The notes under the pieces are model-generated. The model was not told the origin of the DNA. It worked only from the letters and a program-made list of their open reading frames with translations, and did not search any database. This document shows positions 1 to 5,270 of a stretch of 5,270 bases of DNA, in pieces (position 1 is the stretch's first letter; each line of letters begins with the position of its first letter). The DNA is taken from contig JBPCVX010000364.1 of the NCBI GenBank assembly GCA_051010095.1, forward strand, positions 1 through 5,270, read 5' to 3'. Both the position numbers and the translations under genes were made by a program. The DNA is from CAJQND01 sp051010095. GTDB lineage: Bacteria; Pseudomonadota; Alphaproteobacteria; Rhizobiales; CAJQND01.

Positions 1-8
1 ACAGATAC

Positions 9-42
9 TTACATATGCGGTAATATAATACCGCATATGTAA
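9..42. repeat. Perfect 14-bp inverted repeat with 6-base loop, just past the thioesterase gene
   Basis: The arms TTACATATGCGGTA (9-22) and TACCGCATATGTAA (29-42) are exact reverse complements around the loop ATATAA. The right arm ends on the base before the stop codon of the minus-strand thioesterase at 43-45. As RNA it would form a 14-bp stem, so it may end transcription or protect the 3' end of that message. The bases beyond the stem on the minus strand (GTATCTGT) are not a U tract, so it is not a textbook intrinsic terminator. A protein-binding operator for a gene left of the window is the main alternative. The symmetry is seen directly; the role is unknown. Confidence 0.6.
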
Positions 43-492
43 CTAAGATTTCCCGTCGGCGTTAAAATACGTCATTTCCGCATGGCCAATCAGGGCGTTA
101 TCGGCAATCGAGCGAATATCCGCATTCATTACGATTAGAGTCTTGCCGTGCTTGAGCACATCGAGTTCACATATAATGTCGCCTGCCTCAGGTTTCCGCA
201 GAAAACTTATTGCCAAATTTGTCGTAACCGATAACCGCGCAGCATCACCGTGATGAGCAATAAGCAGCACATATGCTGCGAAATCGACCATTTCCATCAT
301 CGCCGGACCAGACACTGTGCCGCCAGGGCGCAAATGGGCGTCACCCACGATCAAGCGCACTTTTGCATGTCCAGGGCGCAATTCTTCCACTGTGTAATCA
401 CGGCCATTTAAAAAGGCTTGCGGAAAGCTCTCGCGCATCCACGCCATCACCTGCGAGATATTCCACATAAGGTTCTCAGATATTTTTCCCAT
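43..492 (-). CDS. PaaI-family hotdog-fold acyl-CoA thioesterase
   Basis: A 149-residue protein of the PaaI / 4-hydroxybenzoyl-CoA thioesterase (4HBT) hotdog family, expected in the cytoplasm to hydrolyse an acyl- or aryl-CoA thioester to the free acid and CoA. The signature stretch RPGGTVSGPAMMEMVD lies at residues 55-70: the PGG turn, the glycine before the central helix and Asp70 (a likely catalytic acid) match the family pattern. It is followed by the strands SVTTNLAISFLRKP and GKTLIVMNADI, typical of the hotdog sheet. Length is normal for the family. The ATG at 492 is preferred because AGGA (minus strand, bases 502-499) sits six bases upstream. In-frame ATGs at 498 and 516 would add two or eight residues and lack such spacing. 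The gene is divergent from the crotonase, with an 80-bp spacer, which suggests shared acyl-CoA metabolism. The true substrate cannot be read from the sequence. Confidence 0.88.
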   Translation of the reverse strand: MGKISENLMWNISQVMAWMRESFPQAFLNGRDYTVEELRPGHAKVRLIVGDAHLRPGGTVSGPAMMEMVDFAAYVLLIAHHGDAARLSVTTNLAISFLRKPEAGDIICELDVLKHGKTLIVMNADIRSIADNALIGHAEMTYFNADGKS

Positions 493-498
493 GGGCAT

Positions 499-502
499 TC
501 CT
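499..502 (-). promoter_or_regulatory. Ribosome binding site deciding the thioesterase start
   Basis: AGGA on the minus strand is six bases before the ATG at 492. It directly abuts the alternative ATG at 498 and lies inside the reading frame that begins at 516, so it favours 492. Confidence 0.45.
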
Positions 503-519
503 ATTCTTGCGTGCATCTC

Positions 520-550
520 ATAATGTGTGCCATGACCAGCGAGGTCACAA
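520..550 (-). promoter_or_regulatory. Candidate thioesterase promoter with an embedded dyad
   Basis: On the minus strand TTGTGA (bases 550-545) and CATTAT (525-520) resemble -35 and -10 elements with a 19-base spacer, longer than ideal. Transcription from here would begin near 513 and give a leader of about 20 bases before the ATG at 492. Between the boxes is the dyad TGACC-N5-GGTCA (533-547), which could be a regulator site for the divergent pair. All of this is by-eye matching in a short spacer and remains tentative. Confidence 0.25.
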
Positions 551-572
551 TGACATTTTGCAGTGAGTTCAC

Positions 573-1391
573 ATGAATATCCAAACCGGCAACCATACGC
601 GAGACTTATTGTTGTCGTCGCGCGACGATACCGGCGTGTTGCACCTCACTATGAACAATCCTCAGGCCCGCAACGCCCTGTCTGAAGAGATGATGGCTGC
701 CCTGCAAGAAGCCTTTGACCAGGCGCATGAAGATACACAGGTGCGGGTGATTATTTTGTCTGGAGATGGCCCTGTCTTCTCCGCCGGTCATGATGTGAAA
801 CAGATTTCAAAACGGCGCACAGATGAAGACAATGGAAAAGAATATTTCCAATATATTTTAAAAACTTGTTCTAAACTCATGACCTCAATTGTAAGGTGCA
901 GAAAGCCCGTTATTGGGCAAGTTTCAGGCACCGCCACTGCCGCAGGTCTGCAGCTTGCTGCAAGTTGCGATTTGATCATCGCGGGCGAAGACGCGCGGTT
1001 TTGCACACCCGGTGTTAATATTGGGCTGTTTTGTTCAACGCCTATGGTTGCCTTGTCGCGCGCCGTCTCACGCAAACACGCCATGGAAATGCTGCTGACA
1101 GGCGATATGATGGACGCTGAAACTGCCTTTCGGTTTGGTCTGGTCAACCGCGTCGTAGGCACTGCGGAGTTGGCACAAGAAACCGCAGCACTTGCAGCCA
1201 AAATCGCATCAAAATCCACAGCCGTCGTAGCAATTGGCAAAGAGGCTTTCTACGCCCAAGCCGAGCTTTCTCTTGATGAAGCGTATGCTTACTGTTCTGA
1301 GGTAATGGTCACAAACCTTCTCATGCGTGATTCTGAGGAAGGTATCGGCGCGATGCTTGAGAAACGCCCTCCTCAATGGAATGACGAATAA
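573..1391 (+). CDS. Crotonase (enoyl-CoA hydratase/isomerase) family protein, ECHDC3-like, lacking the classical catalytic glutamates
   Basis: A 272-residue crotonase-fold protein, close to the usual length of about 260. The first oxyanion-hole segment is GPVFSAGHDVKQI (residues 66-78) and the second is GTATAAGLQLAASCD (119-133). The following TPGVNIGLFCSTP (145-157) is the pattern I associate with ECHDC3-type crotonases. Aligned to rat mitochondrial enoyl-CoA hydratase, the position of Glu144 is Gln127 and that of Glu164 is Gly147, so both residues used for water addition are absent. The fold and acyl-CoA binding are therefore well supported, but hydratase activity is not; the reaction is unknown. 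Automatic annotation would probably read 'enoyl-CoA hydratase'. The ATG at 573 has only a weak GTGAG upstream. The gene is divergent from a thioesterase and is followed after 22 bp by a CoA-binding protein, which supports a role in acyl-CoA metabolism. Confidence 0.9.
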   Translation: MNIQTGNHTRDLLLSSRDDTGVLHLTMNNPQARNALSEEMMAALQEAFDQAHEDTQVRVIILSGDGPVFSAGHDVKQISKRRTDEDNGKEYFQYILKTCSKLMTSIVRCRKPVIGQVSGTATAAGLQLAASCDLIIAGEDARFCTPGVNIGLFCSTPMVALSRAVSRKHAMEMLLTGDMMDAETAFRFGLVNRVVGTAELAQETAALAAKIASKSTAVVAIGKEAFYAQAELSLDEAYAYCSEVMVTNLLMRDSEEGIGAMLEKRPPQWNDE

Positions 1392-1413
1392 TTACAGCGC
1401 GGAACGCTACACC

Positions 1414-1941
1414 ATGGACCATTCAGATTATTCCGAGGATTATATCCGCGCCATCTTGAGCACAGTACACACGATTGCTTTCGTTGGCGCGTCCGCTAAA
1501 GAAGTGCGTCCATCTTTTATGGCGCAGAAATATATGCAGCAAAAAGGGTATCGCGTAATTCCTGTGAATCCGGGTCTTGCGGGTCAAGAAATTCTAGGTG
1601 AACCCGTATTCTCTAGCTTGACTGACATTGATGAACCAATTGATATGGTTGATATATTTCGCAATTCAGAAGCAGCGCTTGCGATTACACGAGAAGCCCT
1701 CCAGCTAACTCCTCTTCCGCGCGTGATTTGGATGCAGCTTAGCGTTGAAAATGTAGAAGCAGCAAAGCTTGCAGAAGATGCTGGCCTCAAAGTGGTGATG
1801 AACCGTTGTCCGAAAATGGAATTCGGCAAGTTATCGGGAGAATGGGGCTGGATGGGCGCTAATTCTGGGCGAATATCAGCAAAACGCGGCCTAATGACGG
1901 GCGAACGGGTACAAAGTCTTGGTATCGCTCGGAACACGTAA
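1414..1941 (+). CDS. CoA-binding domain protein (YccU / CoA_binding_2 family)
   Basis: A 175-residue cytoplasmic protein that is essentially one Rossmann-like CoA_binding_2 domain. The nucleotide-binding turn AFVGAS is at residues 22-27 and is followed by VRPSFMAQKYMQQKGYRVIP, then VNPG. DMVDIFR, VIWMQLSVEN and VVMNRCPKMEF are the later strands and conserved loop typical of the family. E. coli YccU is the reference relative; structures of such proteins bind CoA, but the physiological role is unresolved. The ATG at 1414 is chosen because a GGAA lies nine bases upstream and homologues I recall begin with a similar short acidic stretch. An in-frame ATG at 1381 overlapping the crotonase stop would add 11 residues but has no convincing ribosome site. 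The 22-bp gap suggests co-transcription with the crotonase. It is followed by the metY leader. Confidence 0.88.
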   Translation: MDHSDYSEDYIRAILSTVHTIAFVGASAKEVRPSFMAQKYMQQKGYRVIPVNPGLAGQEILGEPVFSSLTDIDEPIDMVDIFRNSEAALAITREALQLTPLPRVIWMQLSVENVEAAKLAEDAGLKVVMNRCPKMEFGKLSGEWGWMGANSGRISAKRGLMTGERVQSLGIARNT

Positions 1942-2009
1942 TGGCACAAATTTTCGTTTTAACGAACGAAGTGTTTGCTTTTTCAAACAATCGAGTTAAG
2001 GTGCTGAAA

Positions 2010-2040
2010 CCCGCACCTGATGCGGGATTTATTGTTTTTT
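2010..2040 (+). terminator. Terminator-like hairpin and U-rich tail before metY
   Basis: CCCGCA (2010-2015), loop CCTGA and TGCGGG (2021-2026) form a 6-bp GC-rich stem, followed by ATTTATTG and six T's ending at 2040. It could end the crotonase / CoA-binding operon. Because only 30 bases remain before the metY start, the metY transcript probably also crosses it, so it may work as an attenuator. Confidence 0.55.
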
Positions 2041-2054
2041 GAGGCGAGAAAATA

Positions 2055-2061
2055 AGAGGAG
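2055..2061 (+). promoter_or_regulatory. Strong ribosome binding site for metY
   Basis: AGAGGAG is nine bases upstream of the ATG at 2071. It argues against the in-frame TTG at 2062, which directly abuts it. Confidence 0.75.
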
Positions 2062-2070
2062 TTGGGCCAT

Positions 2071-3357
2071 ATGGCGCAGAATGACACCCCTGGTTTTGAT
2101 ACACTTTCAATCCACGCAGGCGCCGCGCCCGATCCGGCAACTGGGGCAAGAGCAACACCAATTTATCAAACAACATCTTTCGTGTTTGATGATGTAGACC
2201 ATGCAGCATCGCTGTTTGGTCTTCAGGCATTTGGCAACATCTACACCCGCATCATGAACCCTACGCAGGCGGTGCTTGAAGAGAAAATTGCAGCCCTTGA
2301 AGGTGGAACCGCTGCGTTGGCGGTGGGTTCGGGCCACGCGGCACAATTGCTGACATTTCATACCATTATGGAGCCAGGCGATGAATTTGTTGCGCTGCGC
2401 CAGCTTTACGGCGGCTCAATCAACCAATTCAATCATTCATTTAAGGCCTTCGACTGGCATGTAAAATGGGCTGATGCAGACGATTTGAGCACGATTGAAA
2501 AGGCAATCACGCCTAAAACAAAGGCCATTTTCTGCGAATCTGTTGCAAACCCTGGCGGATTGGTGACAGACCTTGAAGGCATTGCAAAGATTGCAAAGAA
2601 GGCCGGTGTTCCTCTCATCGTCGATAACACACTCGCTACGCCATATCTTTGTAAGCCCATCGATCACGGGGCCGATCTGGTGCTGCACTCGCTCACCAAG
2701 TTTATGGGCGGCCATGGCAATTCAATGGGTGGCGTGATTGTTGATGCTGGCACCTTTAACTGGTCACGCGAAGGACGTTACCCGAAACTCTCCGAGCCAT
2801 GTGAGAGCTATAACGGAATGAAGTTACACGAGACCTTTGGCAACATTGCCTTTGCGATTGCGTGCCGCGTTTTGGGCTTGCGCGACCTTGGCCCAGCAAT
2901 TGCGCCAATGAATGCGTTCCTCATTCTCACTGGCATGGAAACCTTGAGTTTACGCATGCAACGTCATTGCGACAATGCGCTCAAAGTGGCCGAATGGTTG
3001 TCTGGTCGAAAAGATGTTTCGTGGGTTTCTTACGCAGGTCTTTCCGGCGACCGCCATCACAAGTTGGCGAAGAAATACTGCCCCAATGGCGCAGGTGCGG
3101 TCTTCACCTTTGGACTTAAAGGCGGGTATGACGCTGGCGTGAAACTGGTCTCAAATGTCAATATGTTCAGCCATTTGGCGAATATCGGCGACACACGCTC
3201 GCTCATCATTCACCCCTCTTCCACCACCCACAAGCAACTCTCAGAGCAACAACAAATTGCAGCAGGCGCTGGACCCGATGTGGTGCGGCTCTCGATTGGC
3301 ATTGAGGATGTGAACGACATAATCGGTGACTTAGATCAAGCGCTCAAAGCGAAGTAG
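2071..3357 (+). CDS. metY: O-acetylhomoserine sulfhydrylase (aminocarboxypropyltransferase)
   Basis: A 428-residue cytoplasmic PLP enzyme of the Cys/Met metabolism family (fold type I). It is expected to join O-acetylhomoserine and sulfide into homocysteine, the direct-sulfhydrylation route to methionine. YTRIMNPT (residues 58-65) is the family's substrate/PLP loop, and SGHAA (87-91) binds the cofactor phosphate. VDNTLATPYLCKP carries the aspartate that pairs with the pyridine nitrogen. LHSLTKFMGGHG holds the Schiff-base lysine, Lys210. The length and the insertion near FNWSREGRYPKL match the longer MetY enzymes of about 430 residues rather than the shorter MetZ/MetB/MetC enzymes of about 390. 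Substrate preference for O-acetyl over O-succinylhomoserine is inferred from subfamily resemblance. The ATG at 2071 follows a strong AGAGGAG. The gene has a structured leader upstream and a strong terminator downstream, so it is probably the last or only gene of its transcript. Confidence 0.93.
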   Translation: MAQNDTPGFDTLSIHAGAAPDPATGARATPIYQTTSFVFDDVDHAASLFGLQAFGNIYTRIMNPTQAVLEEKIAALEGGTAALAVGSGHAAQLLTFHTIMEPGDEFVALRQLYGGSINQFNHSFKAFDWHVKWADADDLSTIEKAITPKTKAIFCESVANPGGLVTDLEGIAKIAKKAGVPLIVDNTLATPYLCKPIDHGADLVLHSLTKFMGGHGNSMGGVIVDAGTFNWSREGRYPKLSEPCESYNGMKLHETFGNIAFAIACRVLGLRDLGPAIAPMNAFLILTGMETLSLRMQRHCDNALKVAEWLSGRKDVSWVSYAGLSGDRHHKLAKKYCPNGAGAVFTFGLKGGYDAGVKLVSNVNMFSHLANIGDTRSLIIHPSSTTHKQLSEQQQIAAGAGPDVVRLSIGIEDVNDIIGDLDQALKAK

Positions 3358-3380
3358 ACTGGCACCAAAGCACAAACACT

Positions 3381-3408
3381 AAAGCCCAGCATCGTGCTGG
3401 GCTTTTTT
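3381..3408 (+). terminator. Strong intrinsic terminator of metY, possibly bidirectional
   Basis: AAAGCCCAGCA (3381-3391) pairs fully with TGCTGGGCTTT (3395-3405) around the loop TCG, and T's run from 3403 to 3408. It starts 24 bases past the metY stop. The last two T's lie within the stop codon of the convergent cox15 gene. On the minus strand the stem is followed by only a modest T-rich tail, so termination of cox15 is possible but weaker. Confidence 0.9.
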
Positions 3409-4474
3409 AATGGCGCTTCAACGTCGCGACATGCAGATGCCAGATTGCAATGGCAAGCAAAATCACCGCACCACCCTGGTGCAACAGGCCAAGTTCAATG
3501 GGAACTTGCGCAAGCAACGTCCATATACCCAAAGCAACCTGCACAAGCACCACCAGCCCCAACAACCCCGCACTTAGCGCATAGGCACCTCCGCGCTCGT
3601 CGCGCAGCGTACGAAAAACATGGAATGCTGTGGCAATCACAACAATATAAGCAACCATCCGATGGTTAAACTGCACAGTCATGGCGTTTTCAAAGAGGTT
3701 CTTCCATGCTGGATCCATTATCATAAGGCCTTCAGGAACAAACGCGCCATCCATAAGCGGCCATGTATTGTAACCCATTCCAGCATCCATTCCGGCAACG
3801 AACGCGCCGAGAATAATTTGAACAAAGATAAGCACGCAAACCGCCAATGCGCCCCAGTCTGCTTTATCGGCAATCATGCGCGTGCGCGCACCCATGCCCA
3901 AGGCCACCCAAAAAATGTAGGCAAATATGACAATCGCCAACCCCAAATGCATGGCCAAGCGATATTGGCTGACATCGACCCGCTCAGAGAGTCCTGAACT
4001 CACCATATACCAACCCAAAAAGCCTTGCAGACCACCAAGAACAAACATGACAGTTAGACCCGGCTTAAGTTGGTCTTCGAGCCGACCGGTTATCCAAAAA
4101 AACACTGCTGGAACAAAAAACGCCAGACCAATGAAGCGCGCTAAAAACCGATGTGCCCACTCCCACCAGAAGATGAATTTAAACTCCTCTAGCGACATGC
4201 CCCTGTTGATGACCTTGTATTCAGGGATTTGCTTATAGAGAGAAAACGCTTGCTGCCAATCCGCATCGTTCAGCGGTGGTATAGCCCCAAGAATAGGCTT
4301 CCATTCGGTTATCGATAAGCCAGAATCTGTTAATCGGGTTGCTCCACCGACTAACACAAGCGCAAAAATTAATAAGCAGACGAAAAAAAGCCACGCCTGC
4401 ACATATGGGCGCGCCTGCGCTTTCGCGCTCATACCCTCGCTTGGGGAACTGGCTGTCAAAATCGTGTTGACCAT
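3407..4474 (-). CDS. ctaA: Heme A synthase, Cox15/CtaA family
   Basis: A 355-residue inner-membrane protein that oxidises the C8 methyl group of heme O to the formyl group of heme A, the cofactor of aa3-type cytochrome c oxidase. It shows about eight hydrophobic helices in two four-helix halves. Four conserved histidines are visible: His108 in EWAHR, His176 in RLAMHLG, His271 in FNHRM and His332 in LLHQGG. Other hallmarks are GGATRLTDSGLSITEWKP (residues 43-60), WYMVSSGL and NTWPLMDG (236-243). The first external loop has no cysteine pair, unlike Bacillus CtaA, which fits the alphaproteobacterial and mitochondrial type (also called Cox15). The ATG at 4474 has no clear ribosome site; an in-frame ATG at 4432 (residue 15) has a GAGGG that is too close to be ideal, so the first 14 residues are uncertain. 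The gene converges on metY and diverges from the DUF2842 gene. Confidence 0.95.
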   Translation of the reverse strand: MVNTILTASSPSEGMSAKAQARPYVQAWLFFVCLLIFALVLVGGATRLTDSGLSITEWKPILGAIPPLNDADWQQAFSLYKQIPEYKVINRGMSLEEFKFIFWWEWAHRFLARFIGLAFFVPAVFFWITGRLEDQLKPGLTVMFVLGGLQGFLGWYMVSSGLSERVDVSQYRLAMHLGLAIVIFAYIFWVALGMGARTRMIADKADWGALAVCVLIFVQIILGAFVAGMDAGMGYNTWPLMDGAFVPEGLMIMDPAWKNLFENAMTVQFNHRMVAYIVVIATAFHVFRTLRDERGGAYALSAGLLGLVVLVQVALGIWTLLAQVPIELGLLHQGGAVILLAIAIWHLHVATLKRH

Positions 4475-4608
4475 GCGAAAGCTTTACTGCGGTCATTGGC
4501 GTGCAGCAATTGGTAAAACCAGCGCGCGTCACCACGTCGCGTGTGCATTGCGAATGACGCAAAACATGCGTATTTGGATACACACAATCGATGGGAAAGC
4601 ACAAAGTA
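4475..4608. other. Divergent spacer between cox15 and the DUF2842 gene
   Basis: This 134-bp stretch should hold both promoters. The only clear symmetry is the short dyad TTGCG-N5-CGCAA (4548-4562). No -35/-10 pair stands out on either strand. Confidence 0.4.
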
Positions 4609-4824
4609 ATGTCTTACACGAAACCGAGCGGAAAAAAGCTGATTGGAACATTCGTTCTGATCTTATTTGTGCTCGTTTATATTGTCGTCACATTATGGAT
4701 TGCGGCGCGCTTTATTGATCCACTGGGCGCTGTTGCTCAAATAGTCTTCTATGCCTTTGCTGGCCTTGCCTGGGCAGTTCCCGCAATTGGCATAATTCGC
4801 TGGTTTTCAGGTGATGAAAACTGA
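4609..4824 (+). CDS. DUF2842 small two-helix membrane protein
   Basis: A 71-residue protein with a short basic N-terminus (KPSGKK) and two hydrophobic helices at about residues 11-33 and 42-63. The second contains the pattern FYAFAGLAWAVPAIGIIRW. This layout and the GLAWxxPAxxxIRW ending match DUF2842, a family of uncharacterised alphaproteobacterial membrane proteins. The basic start before helix 1 and the Arg64 ending helix 2 suggest both termini are cytoplasmic. The ATG at 4609 is preferred because GGAAAG lies about ten bases upstream; an in-frame ATG at 4591 would add six residues. It is divergent from cox15, so a role near oxidase assembly is conceivable but only by proximity. Its last 76 bases overlap the convergent kinase gene. 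Confidence 0.8.
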   Translation: MSYTKPSGKKLIGTFVLILFVLVYIVVTLWIAARFIDPLGAVAQIVFYAFAGLAWAVPAIGIIRWFSGDEN

Positions 4825-5270
4825 AGCGCCATTGGAAACACGAGCTCAAATCGAGCGCCAACCGCAGTTTCAGCTAACCGAACGCTCCCTCCGTGCAACT
4901 CGGCAATCTCGCGCACAATCGGGAGGCCCAACCCACACCCGTCGCTTCCATCTTCTTGCCCGCGCTGAAACCGTTCAAATATTCTTTCCCTATCTTCTTG
5001 AACTACGCCTGCGCCATTATCTTGCACAAAGAAGACCGCCATATCATCCTGTTGCACCACCCCAATATTGATCTCTAGCCGTTCGTCAGCGGCTCCATAT
5101 CGAGCGGCATTGTCTATGAGGTTGTCCATAGCCTCGGAGATCAACACGGCATCGCCTTCTACCCAGACTTTTTTGTCTGATGCTTGGAATGCAATTTCAC
5201 CTCCCTGGCGGAACACATTTGGCGCTAGTCTTCGTGTAACGCGCTCGCTCAATTCATTGAGGTCGATTTT
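4749..5270 (-). CDS. Sensor histidine kinase, C-terminal ATP-binding part (N-terminus outside window)
   Basis: The frame is open to the right edge, so the 173 residues seen are only the C-terminal part of a two-component sensor kinase. They form the HATPase_c catalytic domain, which binds ATP and phosphorylates the histidine in the missing dimerisation domain. The N box EAMDNLIDNA is at visible residues 46-55, with Mg-binding Asn54. The G1 box DNGAG is at 84-88, the F box IFERFQRG at 97-104 and the G2 box GCGLGLPIV at 111-119. All ATP-site motifs look intact. The domain should end near FELVFP (141-146); the further 25 or so residues, rich in Ala, Pro and Gln, are encoded opposite the 3' end of the DUF2842 gene. 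An apparent TTG start at 5252 is not a real start because the domain continues upstream of it. The signal sensed cannot be deduced, and the partner regulator is probably to the right. Confidence 0.92.
   Translation of the reverse strand, partial: KIDLNELSERVTRRLAPNVFRQGGEIAFQASDKKVWVEGDAVLISEAMDNLIDNAARYGAADERLEINIGVVQQDDMAVFFVQDNGAGVVQEDRERIFERFQRGQEDGSDGCGLGLPIVREIAELHGGSVRLAETAVGARFELVFPMALQFSSPENQRIMPIAGTAQARPAKA

Larger units (their letters stand above)
1942..2070 (+). promoter_or_regulatory. Structured 129-bp leader ahead of metY, possible attenuator
   Basis: This non-coding stretch carries three successive hairpins: TTCGTT/AACGAA (1953-1966), GTTTG/CAAAC (1973-1988) and the overlapping pair AGGTGC/GCACCT (1999-2018) and CCCGCA/TGCGGG (2010-2026). 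The last two share bases 2013-2015 and cannot both form in full, the arrangement expected of an antiterminator and a terminator. SAM-II riboswitches precede methionine genes in many Alphaproteobacteria, but I cannot fit the SAM-II core here with confidence, so no riboswitch class is named. I found no persuasive promoter in the spacer. Confidence 0.4.

Noticed and set aside
788..1240. 150-residue open frame on the minus strand inside the crotonase gene
   Set aside because: It lies wholly antisense to a well-supported gene, has no recognisable domain, and its composition is that of a shadow frame.
1327..1413. Longer N-terminus for the CoA-binding protein starting at 1327 or 1381
   Set aside because: The 1327 start lies deep inside the crotonase gene, and neither start has a fitting ribosome site. 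The added residues do not resemble the family; 1414 gives a normal domain boundary.
1973..2001. preQ1-I-like mini pseudoknot (short stem, tail ending TTAAGG)
   Set aside because: The loop lacks the conserved preQ1-I core bases, the potential second stem is only three pairs, and the downstream gene is for methionine, not queuosine.
2062..2070. TTG start for metY
   Set aside because: It directly abuts the AGAGGAG ribosome site. The ATG at 2071 has correct spacing.
1859..2230. 123-residue minus-strand frame spanning the metY leader
   Set aside because: It overlaps the ends of two solid genes antisense and contains no domain; the stretch is better explained as a structured leader.
4233..4604. 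123-residue minus-strand frame across the cox15 start
   Set aside because: It is a different frame of the cox15 5' region with Cys-rich, domain-free sequence; the cox15 frame has all the conserved motifs.
4464..4718. 84-residue plus-strand frame across the cox15/DUF2842 spacer
   Set aside because: It runs out of frame through the DUF2842 gene, overlaps the cox15 start and shows no family pattern.

Overview
The window is an ordinary stretch of chromosome from an alphaproteobacterium, most likely of the Hyphomicrobiales (Rhizobiales). The evidence is a type-II Cox15 heme A synthase, a DUF2842 protein (a family I know only from Alphaproteobacteria) beside it, and the linkage of cox15, an O-acetylhomoserine sulfhydrylase, a YccU-type CoA-binding protein and a crotonase. 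Base composition is moderate, near 50% G+C by eye, and codon use looks even throughout. I see no mobile element, CRISPR array, tRNA or rRNA.

Layout. Positions 1-42 hold a perfect 14-bp inverted repeat. A PaaI-like hotdog thioesterase (minus strand, 43-492) is divergent from an ECHDC3-like crotonase (plus, 573-1391). The crotonase is followed after 22 bp by a CoA_binding_2 protein (1414-1941), probably in the same operon. A 129-bp non-coding leader (1942-2070) contains several hairpins, including a terminator-like stem directly ahead of metY (2071-3357). A strong intrinsic terminator (3381-3408) separates metY from the convergent cox15/ctaA gene (minus, 3407-4474). A 134-bp divergent spacer leads to a small two-helix DUF2842 membrane protein (4609-4824, plus). 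That gene overlaps tail-to-tail the end of a sensor histidine kinase (minus, 4749 to the right edge), which is cut by the window.

How the genes may work together. The left half is an acyl-CoA handling set: thioesterase, crotonase fold and CoA-binding Rossmann protein. The central gene makes homocysteine by direct sulfhydrylation for methionine synthesis. The right half supplies heme A for aa3-type cytochrome oxidase, next to an uncharacterised membrane protein and a two-component sensor. The functional links between these blocks are inferred from proximity only.

I found no convincing new system. The points most worth checking are the overlapping hairpins ahead of metY (a possible attenuator or riboswitch), the absence of both classical catalytic glutamates in the crotonase, the palindrome at the left edge, and the kinase tail encoded opposite the DUF2842 gene.
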